The notes under the pieces were generated by a model, which made no database searches, was not told the origin of the DNA, and was given only the letters and a program-made list of their open reading frames with translations. Below are positions 12,512 to 25,380 of a stretch of DNA of 64,000 nucleotides, piece by piece. The stretch's first letter is position 1, and each line of letters opens with the position of its first letter. The DNA is from Isoetes taiwanensis (lineage: Eukaryota; Streptophyta; Lycopodiopsida; Isoetales; Isoetaceae): NCBI GenBank assembly GCA_021234155.1, contig JAJEKV010000002.1:31071234-31135233 (forward strand). Direction: 5' to 3'. Made by a program: the position numbers and the translations under genes.

Positions 12512-12777
12512 CAGAATATACATGTAAACAAATATACATCCAGAATATACATGTAAACAAATATACATGTACGTGTTGCCATGAAATAATTTGACATTTC
12601 CATGTAGAACAACTAGGGCAGACTGCATCTACATTACATTCAAAAAGTAAAGAAATCTGTTACAAACTTTACATCAGTGTTACAAAATAAAAGACATCTT
12701 TATTCTGCCAAAAAGTAAAGAAATCTACAAACTTTACATCAGTGTTACAAAATAAAAAACATCTTTATTATGAAAAA
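12512..12777. repeat. Two tandem duplications in the same intron (29 bp and 68 bp)
   Basis: The motif cagaatatacatgtaaaca repeats at 12512 and 12541 (29-base period). A second duplication with aaaaagtaaagaaatct starts near 12642 and 12710 (68-base period) and includes actttacatcagtgtt. These lengthen the intron between the N-terminal and Cys-rich exons of the transposase-like gene. Confidence 0.85.
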
Positions 12778-13548
12778 CAAGATGCAATTCTGACTAAATT
12801 ACGATTCGTACACATGTAATGTCAATATATTGAATTGGTTGTGTCCTCTTCTTCATGACATCTCTAATTTTTGGTGAAACCTTTGAGTTATCTAACCAAA
12901 ACTGAGCAACCATATCCTTCATAGCCTGATCTATCGTATTTGTTCTTGGATTTCGACCTGCTAATGCCCACAGATTTGTTCCACCTAGTGACATTCTTTT
13001 CCTTCTCTCCACTGCTAGTTTCATATTTCTAGGATGTATTTTCAGCAACTTAGCTGCTAGTGAAGTCTTCTGTAATTCCCCTTCCTCTCCAACCACCATA
13101 GGTAGTACAGAATGCTTTGCAGCAAGTCTGTCATTGCTATTTGTATTTTTGACGTCTTGGAGGCCATCCTTTAAATTCTTTACTAGATCTGTTTTCACGA
13201 TAGCCTCTTAAGGCCTTCCAATGATTGGCTCAAATAGGAATTGCAATCTTTTGTCCTGCAATAATCTTCTTGCAAATATACTTTGCTGTTTTGGAGTCAA
13301 ATTAGATACCTCTATCATTATGAAATTTATAGAAGCATTCACCTTTATTGGCTTTGTCACGTATCCACCCCTACAAACCCTCTGTTTCGATTTTTCTTTG
13401 CACGCTTGTAAATGATTGCTTTTTCGAAACTTCATCAATGTGGAGGATTGAAATTTGAACCCGATGTCGACCTTGAAGTGCTTGCATGAGAGTCCAATCC
13501 TTCTTCCATAGTTTCTTCTTCAACCGGTGCTTTAAGACATCGATCCAT

Positions 13549-15329
13549 TCCCGCGTAAAGGGGATACAACATCCCGCACAAAAAAAATCAGATTATTAAC
13601 CGTTTGTATTCTTTGCTTGAAGGGATTTGTATTCTTTGCTGAAGGAAAGGGATTTCAATTTCTTCAAGATACATTTGTTTCTTGAAATGCATTCGATTTA
13701 GAAGCGACTATAATCGATTCGGGCCAAGTTTTTAAGTTGAGGTAGAATCCCAGAGCCATGTTTGATCGATTGAGGAAAGTTCAAAATGTGCTTAAAAGTT
13801 TTTTTTTTTTTTTTTTTTTTCAGGCAAGATATTTAGATTTTATTGATAGAGAAGCTAGTACAAGATTTCGGGAGGATTTGGTATAATTATGGAGAATATT
13901 GTACGTCAACCGCCTTTATTAATGATAGGCAACTCCATGTAAAATTCAAAATGTACATTACAAATACTTTAACCCAGTTCAAATTTTTACATCAATATAC
14001 AAAAAAATTCAATCACCCTTTCATGCTTCTACCCTCCTTCAAAATCAATTTCTCTAAGTTGGCTGCTAATCTTGTTGAATATTCTTCTTCCGATTCCCCT
14101 AATAAACAGAAATGGAATACCAAGTCAAGACATGCAAAGGTAACAAACAACGCCAGACAGCTGCTCGTACAAGTCAAAGCGGCCAACAAGATGGACTTTT
14201 CGGTCCAAACTTTGGCATCGCTTAGAGATGTTATAGGTCAGAGCTAGAGGAGGGATGCCAACCTAATCAGAACTGTATATCTTTAACACATTCATGCAAC
14301 TGGTATATTATTAATATACCCACGCCACCATCCATATTTGCACTCCCAAGTTCTTAAAATTGTTCACTATAGCATGGTTCCCAATCGCACAACTTATGCC
14401 TCGCCTTCAACTTTCATGAGAACATGTTTCTACCCCAGTCCCTTCCCATCAATATCTTCTTCGAATTCCATCATCCTTAAAGGTCCTCAAACAAAAGATG
14501 CAATAAAGAAGCTATCCATTCAACCTCCGCCTATTAACATTCCTATTGACAGTACTCAATGTTACGATTTCTACTAGCATTTCTTTGGCAATAAGTGTAT
14601 CATTAGTTTACAACTCCTTGGTCCTCTTCCATATAAGACAGTTGAAGTGGAGAAACCATCAATGTTAATACCGAATGGCACACAAGTGATATTGCCAGCA
14701 ACAAAATACTAAACACGGTAAGTGGTAACGCCAATAATGTGGGCAATCGGTGTGAAGAGCAAACGGCTCGTAGATCAAAGCCTTTGTGCGGCGTTGGTAA
14801 CCTGAAAAAATAGAACAAATGGAAAATAGAACAAATTGCCTTTGTCTCATTGAGCCCCGCCAACATTATCACTAACCACATTTCCAAAAAAAAACCTCCT
14901 GAACCATCTCTGGTTCCATGCCTGCTCGTTGTACCGCACCTAAATAACACAACGCAGAGCAAGCAAAAAGGTAAATTTGTAAGAAGAAAGATTTTGCACC
15001 AGAACCTGGGTAGAGATTGAAAACTTACCACGAAAACTGTACCGGGAAAAAAAAATCAAAAACATACCTCCGGAAATCCAAGGACCCTTAAACTTATCTC
15101 CCTGGCAACCAGCAAAGCATCTAATCCCCTTAACGTATTTCTAAGTGCATACCCCTGCAGGAAAACCGCTCCTCAAACCGTGGAAATACAGCTCCTCCGG
15201 CGCCAAAACGTGGGAGACGCCTTAAGTATACGTACTTCAAAAACTCAAAAAAACCCCTTCATCGCCCACGCACATGTTTTGTACGGAAAAAAGAGGTGAA
15301 CCCCCCGGGGTAGCTGCTACCAGCCTATA
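13549..15329. other. Unassigned DNA, including a poly-T tract
   Basis: A poly-T run of about 23 bases lies at 13799-13822. Open frames at 13843-14247 (+), 14338-14577 (+) and 14603-15031 (-) have no recognisable domain; the last is hydrophobic and follows a possible tttcag acceptor near 14804, but no partner exon can be supported. Confidence 0.4.
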
Positions 15330-15990
15330 TTATATTGTGGACCTTTAGCCACTAAAGTTTGAGGAAAAACCCCCACACCATATCTTTCAAAATAGCCCTT
15401 TACTCATGTATGCATCTCTATTTCCTTAAACACTTGACAAGAATTCACCAATTGAGTGTTTGAAGTGTATTTTCCATAGAAGACAATTGCTCTCCTTCTT
15501 TTCCAAATTATCCATAAAGTCCATGCCCTAATTATTTGAAAAATGGTGCATTTGGGATGTACTCAATCCATTGGATAGATGCCCAGGGAATGCGATTGAT
15601 CCCTAGTCTATTGCTAAATCTTTCATTGCACCAGTTCTATACTAGTTGCAACTCGACACATTCTACCAGGAAATACTCCAGTATTTCATTGCTTTGGCTC
15701 TCACACACCGGCATAATGGACTCACATCATTTTTGTACCTTGTAACTTTTGTATTCACTTGGAAGTCCTATGAACCACTTGCCAAAGATATGAGCACATA
15801 CTTGAAGAGATGAAATTCAGCCAAACCCGCTTCTAGGGTATGGTCGCCATGTTCCGCGCACTTAAGGGGCAAATTGTCCTTAAACATCCGGATTTCACCC
15901 AAATTTCGATCTGTCAATTTATTGGGATACCTAATGTTGTCCTCAACAACTTCCCAGAAGAAACTTTTCCGAAATTCAATCTCCATTGAA
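15330..15990 (-). pseudogene. LINE ORF2 C-terminal (zf-RVT region) remnant
   Basis: On the minus strand the conceptual protein, through several stops, follows the end of plant LINE ORF2: a Cys/His patch (SPLCRCVRAKAMKYW), then NWCNERFSNR, and finally WTLWIIWKRRRAIVF near 15510, which resembles the usual ...LW.IW..RN.. ending. Order and spacing fit the zinc-binding reverse transcriptase-associated domain. No endonuclease or RT core is attached, so this is a 3' scrap. Similarity was judged by eye and is moderate. Confidence 0.45.
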
Positions 15991-17740
15991 AGTTATGGTG
16001 GCATCAAGAAGGGGGGTCCAACGCCCACCCTCGCCCTGTCCCCAAGCCACACTTCACCATGGTACCCTTAGGCCCTCTTTAGCGGCCTTTATGGCGTGCT
16101 AAGCGCTACGGAGGTGCCACGCATCACGCATTACATGTTGCCACCCCATCGGCGCAATTGCTTGGATCAGACGCCACCCCGCCCCACTTCGAGGCCACAT
16201 CTCATTATTAGTGGCGGGCCTAGGTGCCATATCACGAGGTCTAGGTCGCCAGCCACCAATACGTATGGTACCGGGCGTTTCGAGGTACCGCCAACCAGAA
16301 TCGTTGGTCTTTTATTACTTCCGCGCAGATTCGAGGCTTAATTTCTCCACTCTAACTCCAATTCTTCACCCAATTTGGCCCGAACATTCCCGCCATGTCC
16401 CGGATGCCAATTAATTCGGCTGTAAAGGCCAGATTCTTCGAAATCCCGCCCATCATTGCAGTTAAGCCCTTAAATTGAGCGATCGAGCAGGGGGGAAGAT
16501 ACGCCATTTCCTTTCAAGCATCCGGGTTTCTGAAGCGTCTGAGGTATGTTCTCAGGTTCTGATATGTTTTTTGTTTCTTATCTTCCATTGATCTTGTGCT
16601 TTGTCGTTGTGTTACAGGGTTTAGGCGCCATGGATGCACGACGAACCAGTTTATCCCGGTCCGGCGGGAGGTCATGGATAGTGAGGGGTGGCGGGTATGA
16701 TCCGTCCAAGAGAGCTTCGCCACCCCGAAGCCGCCATCCTCCCCGCTAGCTCCTCCTCGACCTCTACCACTCCTAACTCTTTTCAAGATTAGGAACCGCT
16801 TTGGTGACCCCTACCGAGATCACAACGGCCGTCGGTTCTTCTCGTGTCGAGGTATCGCCGAAATAGTCTCTCAAGTTGAGCGGGCTCGCTCCGACCCACC
16901 GATCCATCGCCAAATCATAATCACCGGGGCGACCATGTGCTATTCCAAAGCCCCGCTGGTTAATTTTGCTGCTGCCCCCTTTGTACAGAAAGGCCCCCCC
17001 TGGACGATCCTCGCCTCCTCTTGCTTCATGTTGTGAAACGGCCCTTCGGGCATATTTTGTGCAGCCTGAGGGCTCAATTTTGTCTGAACATTATTTTTGT
17101 GTAATGGAATGATCCTGCTTTTACTTTATCCACCGCTAAGCGGTTCATTGCTGTTTCATTGTTTATGTTCACTTCTACCGCTATTTATTTATGGTTGTGT
17201 TCGTGGTTGCGGTCCATGCAAATGCCAGTAATGTGCAACAAACACTATTTTAATCAGTTCACTATCTTAGCCATAAATCTTGTACAACAAGTTCACTATT
17301 TTCCTTCATATATTATGTACAATGAGTTGTCGACATGCTTAATTGTCTTGGGTTTCATCCGAAGTCTTGGATACCGTGCACATTGTCTCTAATAGCGAAG
17401 TGCCAAATAAAAGGTGAACTGAATATTAAGATTACAACGTGACCAAACATACCCGGCTATCACCGGGTGTAGCTATGAATGAGGTCCCTCCCCAAACCTT
17501 GAGTTGGTCGGGTGACTCGAGCCATGTCGACCCTCCATATCCTTGCAAACCCAACATCCATCTCCTTTGCACGCTCACAATTCCGGTCCACCCCAATTTC
17601 CACCATTTCCCCGATAATCCTTGCCTTGTCTATTGCAAAGAACTCCGGTCATGCTCGTCCCGAATTGGTTGCAGATAGTTCACCCATCCCCTCGGGTGTC
17701 CAAGTCTCATTGAGTTGTCGGACCAATGTCGGCGATGTTG
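15991..17740. other. GC-rich block with a possible leader intron; gene not established
   Basis: GC content rises between about 16000 and 17050. On the plus strand a possible intron runs from gtatgttctcag near 16541 to the gttacag acceptor near 16616, and the following frame starts MDARRTSLSRSGGR before stopping near 16749. Downstream, RNRFGDPYRDHNGRRFFSCR at about 16790-16850 recalls a GRF-type zinc finger edge, but too little is preserved to call it. From 17050 to 17740 I see nothing supportable. Confidence 0.25.
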
Positions 17741-20066
17741 TCACGTGGAGCGAGGCAAGTCCCACCTCTTCATTGGGGAATTGAGTGTGTTGATTGGGTT
17801 TGCTACAGGCCTAACAAGAGGTATGCAACCCTCGATACTTACGTGATGCTCATGACCAAGATCACCCGAGCAGATATGTGTGTCATCTAAACTGCACATG
17901 ACTTGCTCTTCATCGACATCATCCAAAGGTTGGGAGTTCAGGTCTACACAGGGACTAGCAGGTACAGCAGGTTGAAGAGCCTGGTCAATTCCTGGGGACG
18001 TCTGATTTACAGCAATGGGTGCCCCAAGTGGACTTAACCCTTGTCTAATCCTAAGCCTGTTCCTCACACCAATCTTCTTGTCTTAACCTCCTCGCTCAAC
18101 ACCCTTTGAAAACCAAATATGGATGCCACTCTAGACATTTCCCTTGGGTACATAAACTCCCTAAGCCTTGCAAAGACTTGCGGCTTCCCTTTCATCGACC
18201 AACTTCCTCATCTCTCTCATCCCTGTTAGCTTGTGCCCTCTTGGCGGCTGCTCCCTTCAGCCTTCCTCCTTGCAGCCTCAACCTTCCTTGCGCCCGGTTT
18301 GCTCCAATTTCAATTTCTCGGCCTCTGCCCTTCTAGCACATTCGCTCTCAATGCCTCACAAAACCATCACTTGATATGTGAACTCTCCCTCTCGGATCTG
18401 GGGGCAAAGCCTCTCTTCCTTGCCCTTATGGTCTGTGATGGCATGCCATATGTTTGAGAACCTCCAACATCATTGGCATGCACCTGACTCATTACAGCAG
18501 CACCTTCAATGGGCAATTCATGGTTAGGTTCCACATGGCCAGCTTGTGGCACATGATCACCAACTGGATTGTGTGGCATTTGGTCATTCTGCACTTCATT
18601 TGGGAGTTGTCCTGGTAAAGCCTCCCATAGCTGGTGCACTTCTGCCATGTCAAACGCCTCCACTTGTGCCATATCTGGATGGTAATCTTCTCCAGCTTGC
18701 TCCTGGCCTGCTGTAATGTCTTCAACATGCACCCTCCCAAACCTGGTACATTCTTGACCTGGCTTAACCTTTTCCTGGTCAAAGGGCCAGATACCAGTTG
18801 CCCTAAAACCTGCCTTGATGTTCTGGGGTGTGAGGCCGCATGCAACCGACCGGGAAATCAATTCGCTATCTCCTCCTTTCTTTGGTTCTCGCCCTCCTTT
18901 GCTTACCATGTAGGCAGCTCTATGCCTCTTGAATGCTGCCTTAAAGGGGCAAAGCATGCCACATCTAGAGGCTGAAGTCTATGAGATGTATGTGGAGGCA
19001 ATAAGGCAAAGTGGATGCCCTTCTCTTTGCCTCCAATATGACTTCCAAATCTACATGACCGCCATGACCATCCAATATGATAAGGTGAGGCTGGTCCGGG
19101 GATACACCACCACGGAACTCTTGTTTTGCAAAATGTGACAACCATGACTTAAACAGCTCGATGTCATCCAAGCCGAAGATTGCACGTACTGAATGGCACC
19201 TTCTTCACATCTTGCAATATGATCTTGCCTCATGCGATTACCTTTGAAAATATACATGTTGGGGATCCTGTACCCCTCAAAGATTAACACAAACCAAAAT
19301 AGTAACCCATTCCCTATTGTTCATAACTACCTCACTCACCCTATTCCCCCCTTTCTAGCTATGATTTTCAACCCCTTCACTTTCCCCGCTCAATTCCCAG
19401 TCTGCCAAGATTCCATATCCTTGAGGCGGGGAATGCAAATTCAAAGATAAATCGCTTAAGCCCCAAGATAGAAGTTGTCGAGGTTCTCCTGTGTCATGGC
19501 ACGGGCCCCGCCACATCTAGGGTTTTACGGACTCCTTAGAGCCACTTCCGGGTGTCTTTGTTTAAAGAGCTTCCACCACTTCTTTTGGTACTCCGTGATT
19601 CACCACATGAGCCCCCGCTCTAGCCATCTCTGCCGCCTTTTCCTTGACAGCAGATAGTGTGACCCCCATCCCTTGCTCTGCCATGCTAAGGGCCCAATTG
19701 ACGAGCTCCTCCTCTTGGAGAGTTGTCAATATCTGTGGATGATTTGTTTGCTTGTGGCTTGTTCGACCGTATAACCAATCCCTGATTGGGACTCGCATAC
19801 CGCACCTCCTAAAGCCTCTCTAATTGAAATGCCATATTCGCTACACCTCTTCGAGGATGTCGAGCATTTGCTCTTCTCGTCCCATTGACCTCTCCTACTC
19901 GGCCTCCTTGGCATTGGACCGTAGCAAGATCGACTGTGGTGCCCTCCTCTTGTCCCTGGGGCGCTGAGACCCTCTTGGATGATGCCGGTCTCCCCGGTAC
20001 CCCTTTCAAAGACGGATTCTCTTCGCGTGCCCTCGTCGAAACCATGGCTATCTTCGTGTTCTTCAC
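17741..20066 (-). pseudogene. pogo/CENP-B-like (DDE_1) transposase relic
   Basis: Minus-strand domains in order. A Psq-type HTH around 19740-19870 (SIREALGG, then PIRDWLYGRTSHKQ) is followed by a CENP-B-type HTH at 19480-19740 (LQEEELVNWALSMAEQGMG, KKWWKLFKQRHPEV, RARAMTQENL with local frame changes). The DDE_1 catalytic core spans 18950-19300, with ILDGHGGHVD at 19052-19081, HTSHRLQPLDV near 19000 and LTPQNIKAGFRATGIWP near 18800. A Glu/Lys/Arg-rich coiled coil lies at 18090-18360 and an acidic tail runs to 17741. Several frameshifts (after GVPK near 19585, between the GHGGH and PHTSH blocks) and stops make it non-functional. Known pogo/Jerky-like transposases use the DDE core for cut-and-paste transposition; terminal repeats were not found. 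Confidence 0.8.
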
Positions 20067-23000
20067 GGCCTCCTCTCGATAACATTTGAACTGTGAAAGG
20101 AGGGCGAGATTTTATGGCCATGGAAGCCATAGCGGTGTCGGAGAATTCAATTTCGAAGAATGCAATCGAGTGCAAGCTTTGGGCGCCAAATCGTTTCAAA
20201 CCCGCATTGAATTCGTTTCAAATCGGCATGCTCGGGGTATTTTCTTCAACACGGACGTGGTCATCTAGTGCACGAGCGTGGTCATCTAGTGCACGGTGCC
20301 AGGGACATTCAAGTCACGACAGAGGTCATTGCAGGCACGGATGATGGAACTTGGTGTCTCGGTTGAAGGAAAACCTAGATAACGACACCTGGCCACCAGC
20401 CGACGACACCTGGACGGGGATACCCATGGCTGCCTGGCGATAACCAGCGTAGGGACGGGGGGTTTACCGTCGCTCTGAGGTGGGGTCATGGTAGCAGGCG
20501 ACCATACCCTATACATTCTTAGGTTCTGTTTTCGAAACTTGCATGTTCCATTTGAAGGTAAGATAAATGATACCAGTAGCGTTCAGGCATTTGTAAGTTG
20601 ACTTTAAAAAGGCCATTTCTAAAGGTAAGGATGAAGAACCCAAAGCTTATTCCTTGTATTGTGTACTTGCATTCCCACATTTCTTTATCATAATGTTGTA
20701 GCCCAAATTCATTTTTCTATTCTGTCCATCGACATAACTAGTTGTTCTAAGAATTCTTGCCACTTTGGCAGTAGCTGTGAACCTGGTTGTCAAACCAAGT
20801 GGAAAAAATGGGGTCCCAGGGCTCCCTCCACATGCTGTAAAGGGCAGATCGACGCTGTAGCAAGGAAGCCCTTCAGGGCCTGCAGGTAATGCACTCAGAA
20901 TGCCAGATTCTCAGCCAGCCCACTCTTAGCAGCTTCTCTTACCTTGTAACCATGGAGAGGATTTAGCATTCTCTTAACTTATAATTAGGGAGAGGATGGC
21001 TGTCACTGGGCCACGCATCACATTATGCCAGTATTGGCAATTTCAACAGCATAACTGATATTTCTGAATAAATGGGCTGGCTTGATTATGCAGAGAAATT
21101 GATCATTAATATGCCATATCATGCCAATGTCATATCATTGACCACTTTAGTAAGCTCGTATAGAATCTGTTTTGATGTATAACGAAGTCTCAATTGTGTC
21201 CAGATATTTCTTCTCCATACGTTCCGTTCTTGAGCACACAAGATGACAGAAAACAAAGGCCTGAGAGGTGCGACTATGAGGAGAATAATGTGGAAGAGGA
21301 GTCTTCCATAATAGAATGAAATTTTAGGTTTCCTGCTGATAAATATTTTACTGTTTTGGTCTGTATTGTATAGCTGGACTTTAGTTTAGTAACTCTGATC
21401 AACAACGTTTGAGATCATTTGCAACAAAATGGAAATGCCATGGCTGCATGGAAAGAGGCAGAGAAAGGCATATTTTCTAGCAGATGGGCAATTACCTGCT
21501 TGACAATCAACTTACTGCAAGCTTTCTCAAAGTGTTTGTGAAAATATGCAAATTAGCCCCGCAAGACAAGGTGCACGAAATATACTGGCAGGTAATTGCT
21601 TGCTGAATTCCACCATCCTTTCTACGTGTGGTTATTTTAAAACGACGCTGCTCAAATGCCATGACAATCTTATGAGTCAATGAGTAAATTCGTTGTACTT
21701 TCAGGTCCATTCTTTGTGAGCTGTTCTAGGAAATTCTAATCAGCAAGAACAAGGAGATGGAACACACTAGAGATTTATTAGGATTTGGTTCGATGTTGTA
21801 AACAACCATCATAATGTGTTCAGCAAAGGTTGGGTTGTATGTGGAAAGGAAATTGCTATATATTGTTTTCTTTTTAAAGAACCTAGGCTCAATATTTTTG
21901 GAATTAGGACAGCGCCTTGTGTTTTGCTATTCTTTTTCTGAAATCGCTGGAATGCCATAGCCAAGCTTCAATATCAGAACAAACTGTGGCAACATGAGAG
22001 GATGATGCTGCAACAAATCCTCCATCCCTGAAAATCTCATATGCGCGATCTGACTGAACGTTGCTGGCGTAATGGCATTGATGCAATGGAAGTGCAGCCC
22101 AATATTAATTTGGATAAGACGGATTGCAGTACCAGAGCTGAAGCCATAATCTCCAACAACATCCACAGGTTTGAGGATGTATTATTTTCTATTTTGTTGC
22201 ACTTGCTTGGTTTTAGGATCTGAGTGGAATAATGCATATATTTGCTCTGAGTTGATTAAAGTTTTTGCAGTTGTGTCTGGCTATAGGTCTATGCATTTGT
22301 GTGAATTTATGCTTTGTAGTTGGGTAAATGGGAGTAAATGAATGCATCTAACTCAGAATTTGTGTTTCCTTAATATTATGGCTATTGAAGCTTGGTTTGC
22401 AGCAGTGAATGGATTGTATTATGACCACCAACTAGTGTCATGTTCTGTGATTCATGCTACAATGACTTGTGAATCGTCCTGGCATATATGCTATGGTAGG
22501 AGAGATGTGCGTAGCATTTGGATGCAGATAAATACATTTGGTTGAAAGTTTTGTGAACATTCTAGGAAATTGTGAACTCAATGGCAATTCATCTGCAATT
22601 ACAGAAAGCAGATATGTGGAATTGTAACTTGCTTTCTGGCATGACTGGTAGGGAATGTCATGACATTGTTTACTTCTTAAACTTGAGGCAGATATCCAAG
22701 AGGCTAATTGCAGTAGTTGCAGTCCATAAAAGGAATGTGCTTGAATATTTTCATTGATCTCTGCACCAACAATGCCAGCCTAGAACAGCTAAATACATTT
22801 CAAAAGGAGCCTATGCAAGGAGTTTACATGCATGGCTGCTGCAATCAGTAGTAGCATTAGCATTAGCATTGTTAATCAACTGCTGCAATCGATAATAGTA
22901 GCAATTGGATTGCTAATCAATAACTGAATAAATATTGTTTGATCCTAGATGGTGGGTCTTGTTTACTTTGTACCTTCTTAATTGTGAATCACTCAATCTA

Positions 23001-23439
23001 TTGTTAAACTGCCAAGGCTCAAATTTTTGTCACAGAGATTTGGTACAATCAACAACTGGAAGTCCGTATATATCATCCGGATGTGGTTTATCCGGACAAA
23101 TCTGCAAAGGGTTTTTCCGTACTTCTAATCAGCCACCCCCATCCCATCCGATCCCCATGGCATGCTGGGGATCCTCAACCCATGCCACATTCAACATCGC
23201 TGCATGGCATACCCGCATGGATCATCACCCATCCATGCCAATCTTTCATTAAATCCACACTGCCACAATGGTACATCAGGTACATGCCTCACACCACTCA
23301 AACCAGATCCGGCCACAAAGGTACATCAGGGACCTGCCACAAAGGTGCAAATCGTACTAGGTCATGATTAGGTTGGCCAACTAACCTGAAAATTTAGTAC
23401 AATGTTTTAATTAAGTGCACTCCTTTAAATAAATAAGTG
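20067..23439. other. Long non-coding stretch, nothing firmly recognised
   Basis: No open frame here shows a domain. Small structures include a direct repeat of gcgtggtcatctagtgcac at 20255-20296, a cattag microrepeat near 22855-22876, and two copies of ggtacatcaggtacatg-like sequence at 23270-23340. Base composition is ordinary AT-rich intergenic. Confidence 0.45.
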
Positions 23440-24595
23440 GTCCTAAGTGGTTAATCAGGACAATGGTCCTAAGTGGTTAATCAGGACATAGGACCTGAGT
23501 GGTTAATCAGGACATAGTCCTTTGTGTTTATTCAGGACACATGTCCTTTATGGTTAATCAGGACATAGGGTTCTTTATCGTTAATGAAGACAAATGTCCT
23601 TTAAGGTTAATCAGGACATAGGTCCTTTAAGGTTAATCAGGACATAGGTCCTTTATGTTTAATCAGGACAAATGTCCTATATGGTTATTCAAGACAAATG
23701 TCCCTTAAGGTTAATCAGGACATAGGTCCTTTAAGGTTAATCAAGACACATGTCCCTTAAGGTTAATCAGGACATAGGTCCTATATGGTTATTCAGGACA
23801 AATGTCCTTTAAGGTTAATCAGGACATAGGTCCTATATGGTTAATCAGGACATAAGTCCTTTATGTTTAATCAGGACAAATGTCCTTTAAGGTTAATCAA
23901 GACAAATGTCCTTTAAAGTTAATCGTGGACACATGTCCTTTAAGGTTAATCAGACACATGTCCTTTAAGGTTAATCAGGACATAGGTCCTTTAAGGTTAA
24001 TCAGGACAAATGTCCCTTAAGGTTAATCAGGACATAGGTCCTATATGGTTATTGACGACAAATGTCCTGTAAGGTTAATCAGGACATATGTCCTTTAAGG
24101 TTAATCATGACACATGTCCCTTAAGGTTAATCAGAACATAGGTCCTATATGGTTATTCAGGACAAATGTCCTCTAAGGTTAATCAGGACATAGGTCCTAT
24201 ATGGTTATTCAAGACAAATGTCCTTTAAGGTTAATCAGGACATAGGTCCTTTATGTTTAATCAGGACAAATATCCTATATGGTTATTCAAGACAAATGTC
24301 CCTTAAGGTTACTCAGGACATAGGTCCTTTAAGGTTAATCAGGACACATGTCCCTTAAGGTTAATCAGGACATAGGTCCTATATGGTTATTCAGGACAAA
24401 TGTCCTCTAAGGTTAATCAGGACATAGGTCCTATATGGTTATTCAAGACAAATGTCCTTTAAGGTTAATCAGGACATAGGTCCTTTATGTTTAATCAGGA
24501 CAAATGTCCTATATGGTTATTCAAGACAAATGTCCTGTAAGGTTAATCAGGACATAGGTCCTATATGGTTAATCAGGACAATGGTTAATCAAGAC
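23440..24595. repeat. 26-bp palindromic satellite with 234-bp higher-order period
   Basis: About 44 monomers (estimated from length) of roughly ggttaatcaggacataggtcctttaa. Two core types alternate irregularly: AGGACATAGGTCCT (5-base arms, ATAG spacer) and AGGACAAATGTCCT (6-base arms, AA spacer), both near-perfect inverted repeats. Linkers vary as ttaaggttaatc, atatggttattc and ttatgtttaatc. The distinctive block ggtcctatatggttattc...ctctaagg recurs at 24141 and 24375, 234 bases apart, or nine monomers. There are no unique spacers, so this is not a CRISPR array. Confidence 0.95.
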
Positions 24596-24779
24596 ATAGT
24601 TATGTGATTAATTTGGTCATGGTTTAGGGTTAATGAAGACATTGAAAGCTTGTGGATAAGTCTGACATAGTCATGGCAGACCTAAGATTCAAATTTCTGA
24701 ACATTATTGCAAATCTGTACATTGGAGGTGACTCACACCACTCGTATTTTGCCAAGTGTCATTACTTGGTAGTGGGGTC

Positions 24780-25380
24780 CTAAGTTGGGCGGGCCATTCC
24801 TTTGCTACGAAGCTCTTGGCTATGGCGAGCGCTCAGACCAGTTCCGGCGAGCAATGTCCAGACCATGGCCCAGTCGATCATTCTTCGGACTTCAGCGTCT
24901 GAGAGCAGAGTGTGGGTTCCGAATCCCCCTGCCGGATCGAGGATTACGAGCTGAATCCTCTGGACAAGAAGAGGAGTCCTATCAGCGGAGGAAGCAGCCG
25001 CTGCCCTCAGAGACCTCAAGAATTTCCCAACTCCGGAGAAGGGGCCACAGAAAACAATAATGCATCCTGCTTCGCTAAGAACAGTGAAAAGGGCAAGGCG
25101 GGCTGGACCAGGAACAGGGGACCCGCTCCCACCAGAGGTTGATGCCTTGCATTCCGAGGAGGACTGGAAATAGATGATGAGGCTTGGGAGCCCATCCGAC
25201 AGCTCTCGTTGCCCTACGTAACCCCCCGTGTGAATGTGCACCCAAACCAAAGGGGGTTTCAGGGGGATTTTAATTTAAATGTGTTGGATGCAATGGTTTG
25301 TGTAGTGATGTGTTGGTTGTTACATTAAAAAAAATTTTGGGCCCTTCGGGCCCTAATAAAGGCTTTGGGGCACTAAGGAT
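24780..25380 (+). mobile_element. Probable short LINE derivative (ORF1-like 5' part plus 3' hairpin)
   Basis: The block is GC-richer than its flanks. It contains a plus-strand frame with DYELNPLDKKRSP and a Ser/Lys/Gly-rich continuation, then a non-coding tail with aaattttgggcccttc and a perfect hairpin gggccc-ttc-gggccc at 25339-25353 followed by taataaag. A hairpin close to the 3' end followed by an AATAAA-like word is seen in plant LINE 3' regions. The ORF1 reading is an inference and no RT domain is present. Confidence 0.3.

Larger units (their letters stand above)
10577..13548 (-). pseudogene. Cys-rich DDE-like transposase family, copy 1 (broken)
   Basis: Reads right to left. An N-terminal Met lies near 13548, followed by an HTH-like basic domain at 12794-13198 (LLKIHPRNMKLAVERRKR, VAQFWLDNSKVSPKIRD). 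An exon starting near 12285 after a ttttacag acceptor carries RNTCCC. A zinc-knuckle-like DCGNCGKQ...LCPREY lies at 11911-11952. The core spans 11062-11919, with VDFSENYTLKQ (first Asp) and VWSDGCAAQFKSRR (second Asp). In GSGHGKGTHGG near 11262 the family-type HDGAG acidic residue appears lost and the frame slips. The C-terminal strand block (DYGNEFYCGNEVIAGNYF) is at 10600-10761. An in-frame stop lies near 13207. Exon order and motifs match the copy at 50220-53560. I recognise the motif set from uncharacterised eukaryotic proteins but cannot name the superfamily; a cut-and-paste transposase is inferred. No terminal inverted repeats were identified. Confidence 0.65.

Noticed and set aside
23440-24595. 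CRISPR array
   Set aside because: Palindromic repeats of constant size, but linkers are themselves repetitive with no unique spacers, in a plant nuclear context. It is a tandem satellite.
25339-25353. Second Helitron 3' end (hairpin followed by CTAA-T)
   Set aside because: The stem runs directly into ccctaat with no spacer of the usual length, and the surrounding sequence fits a LINE-like 3' region better.
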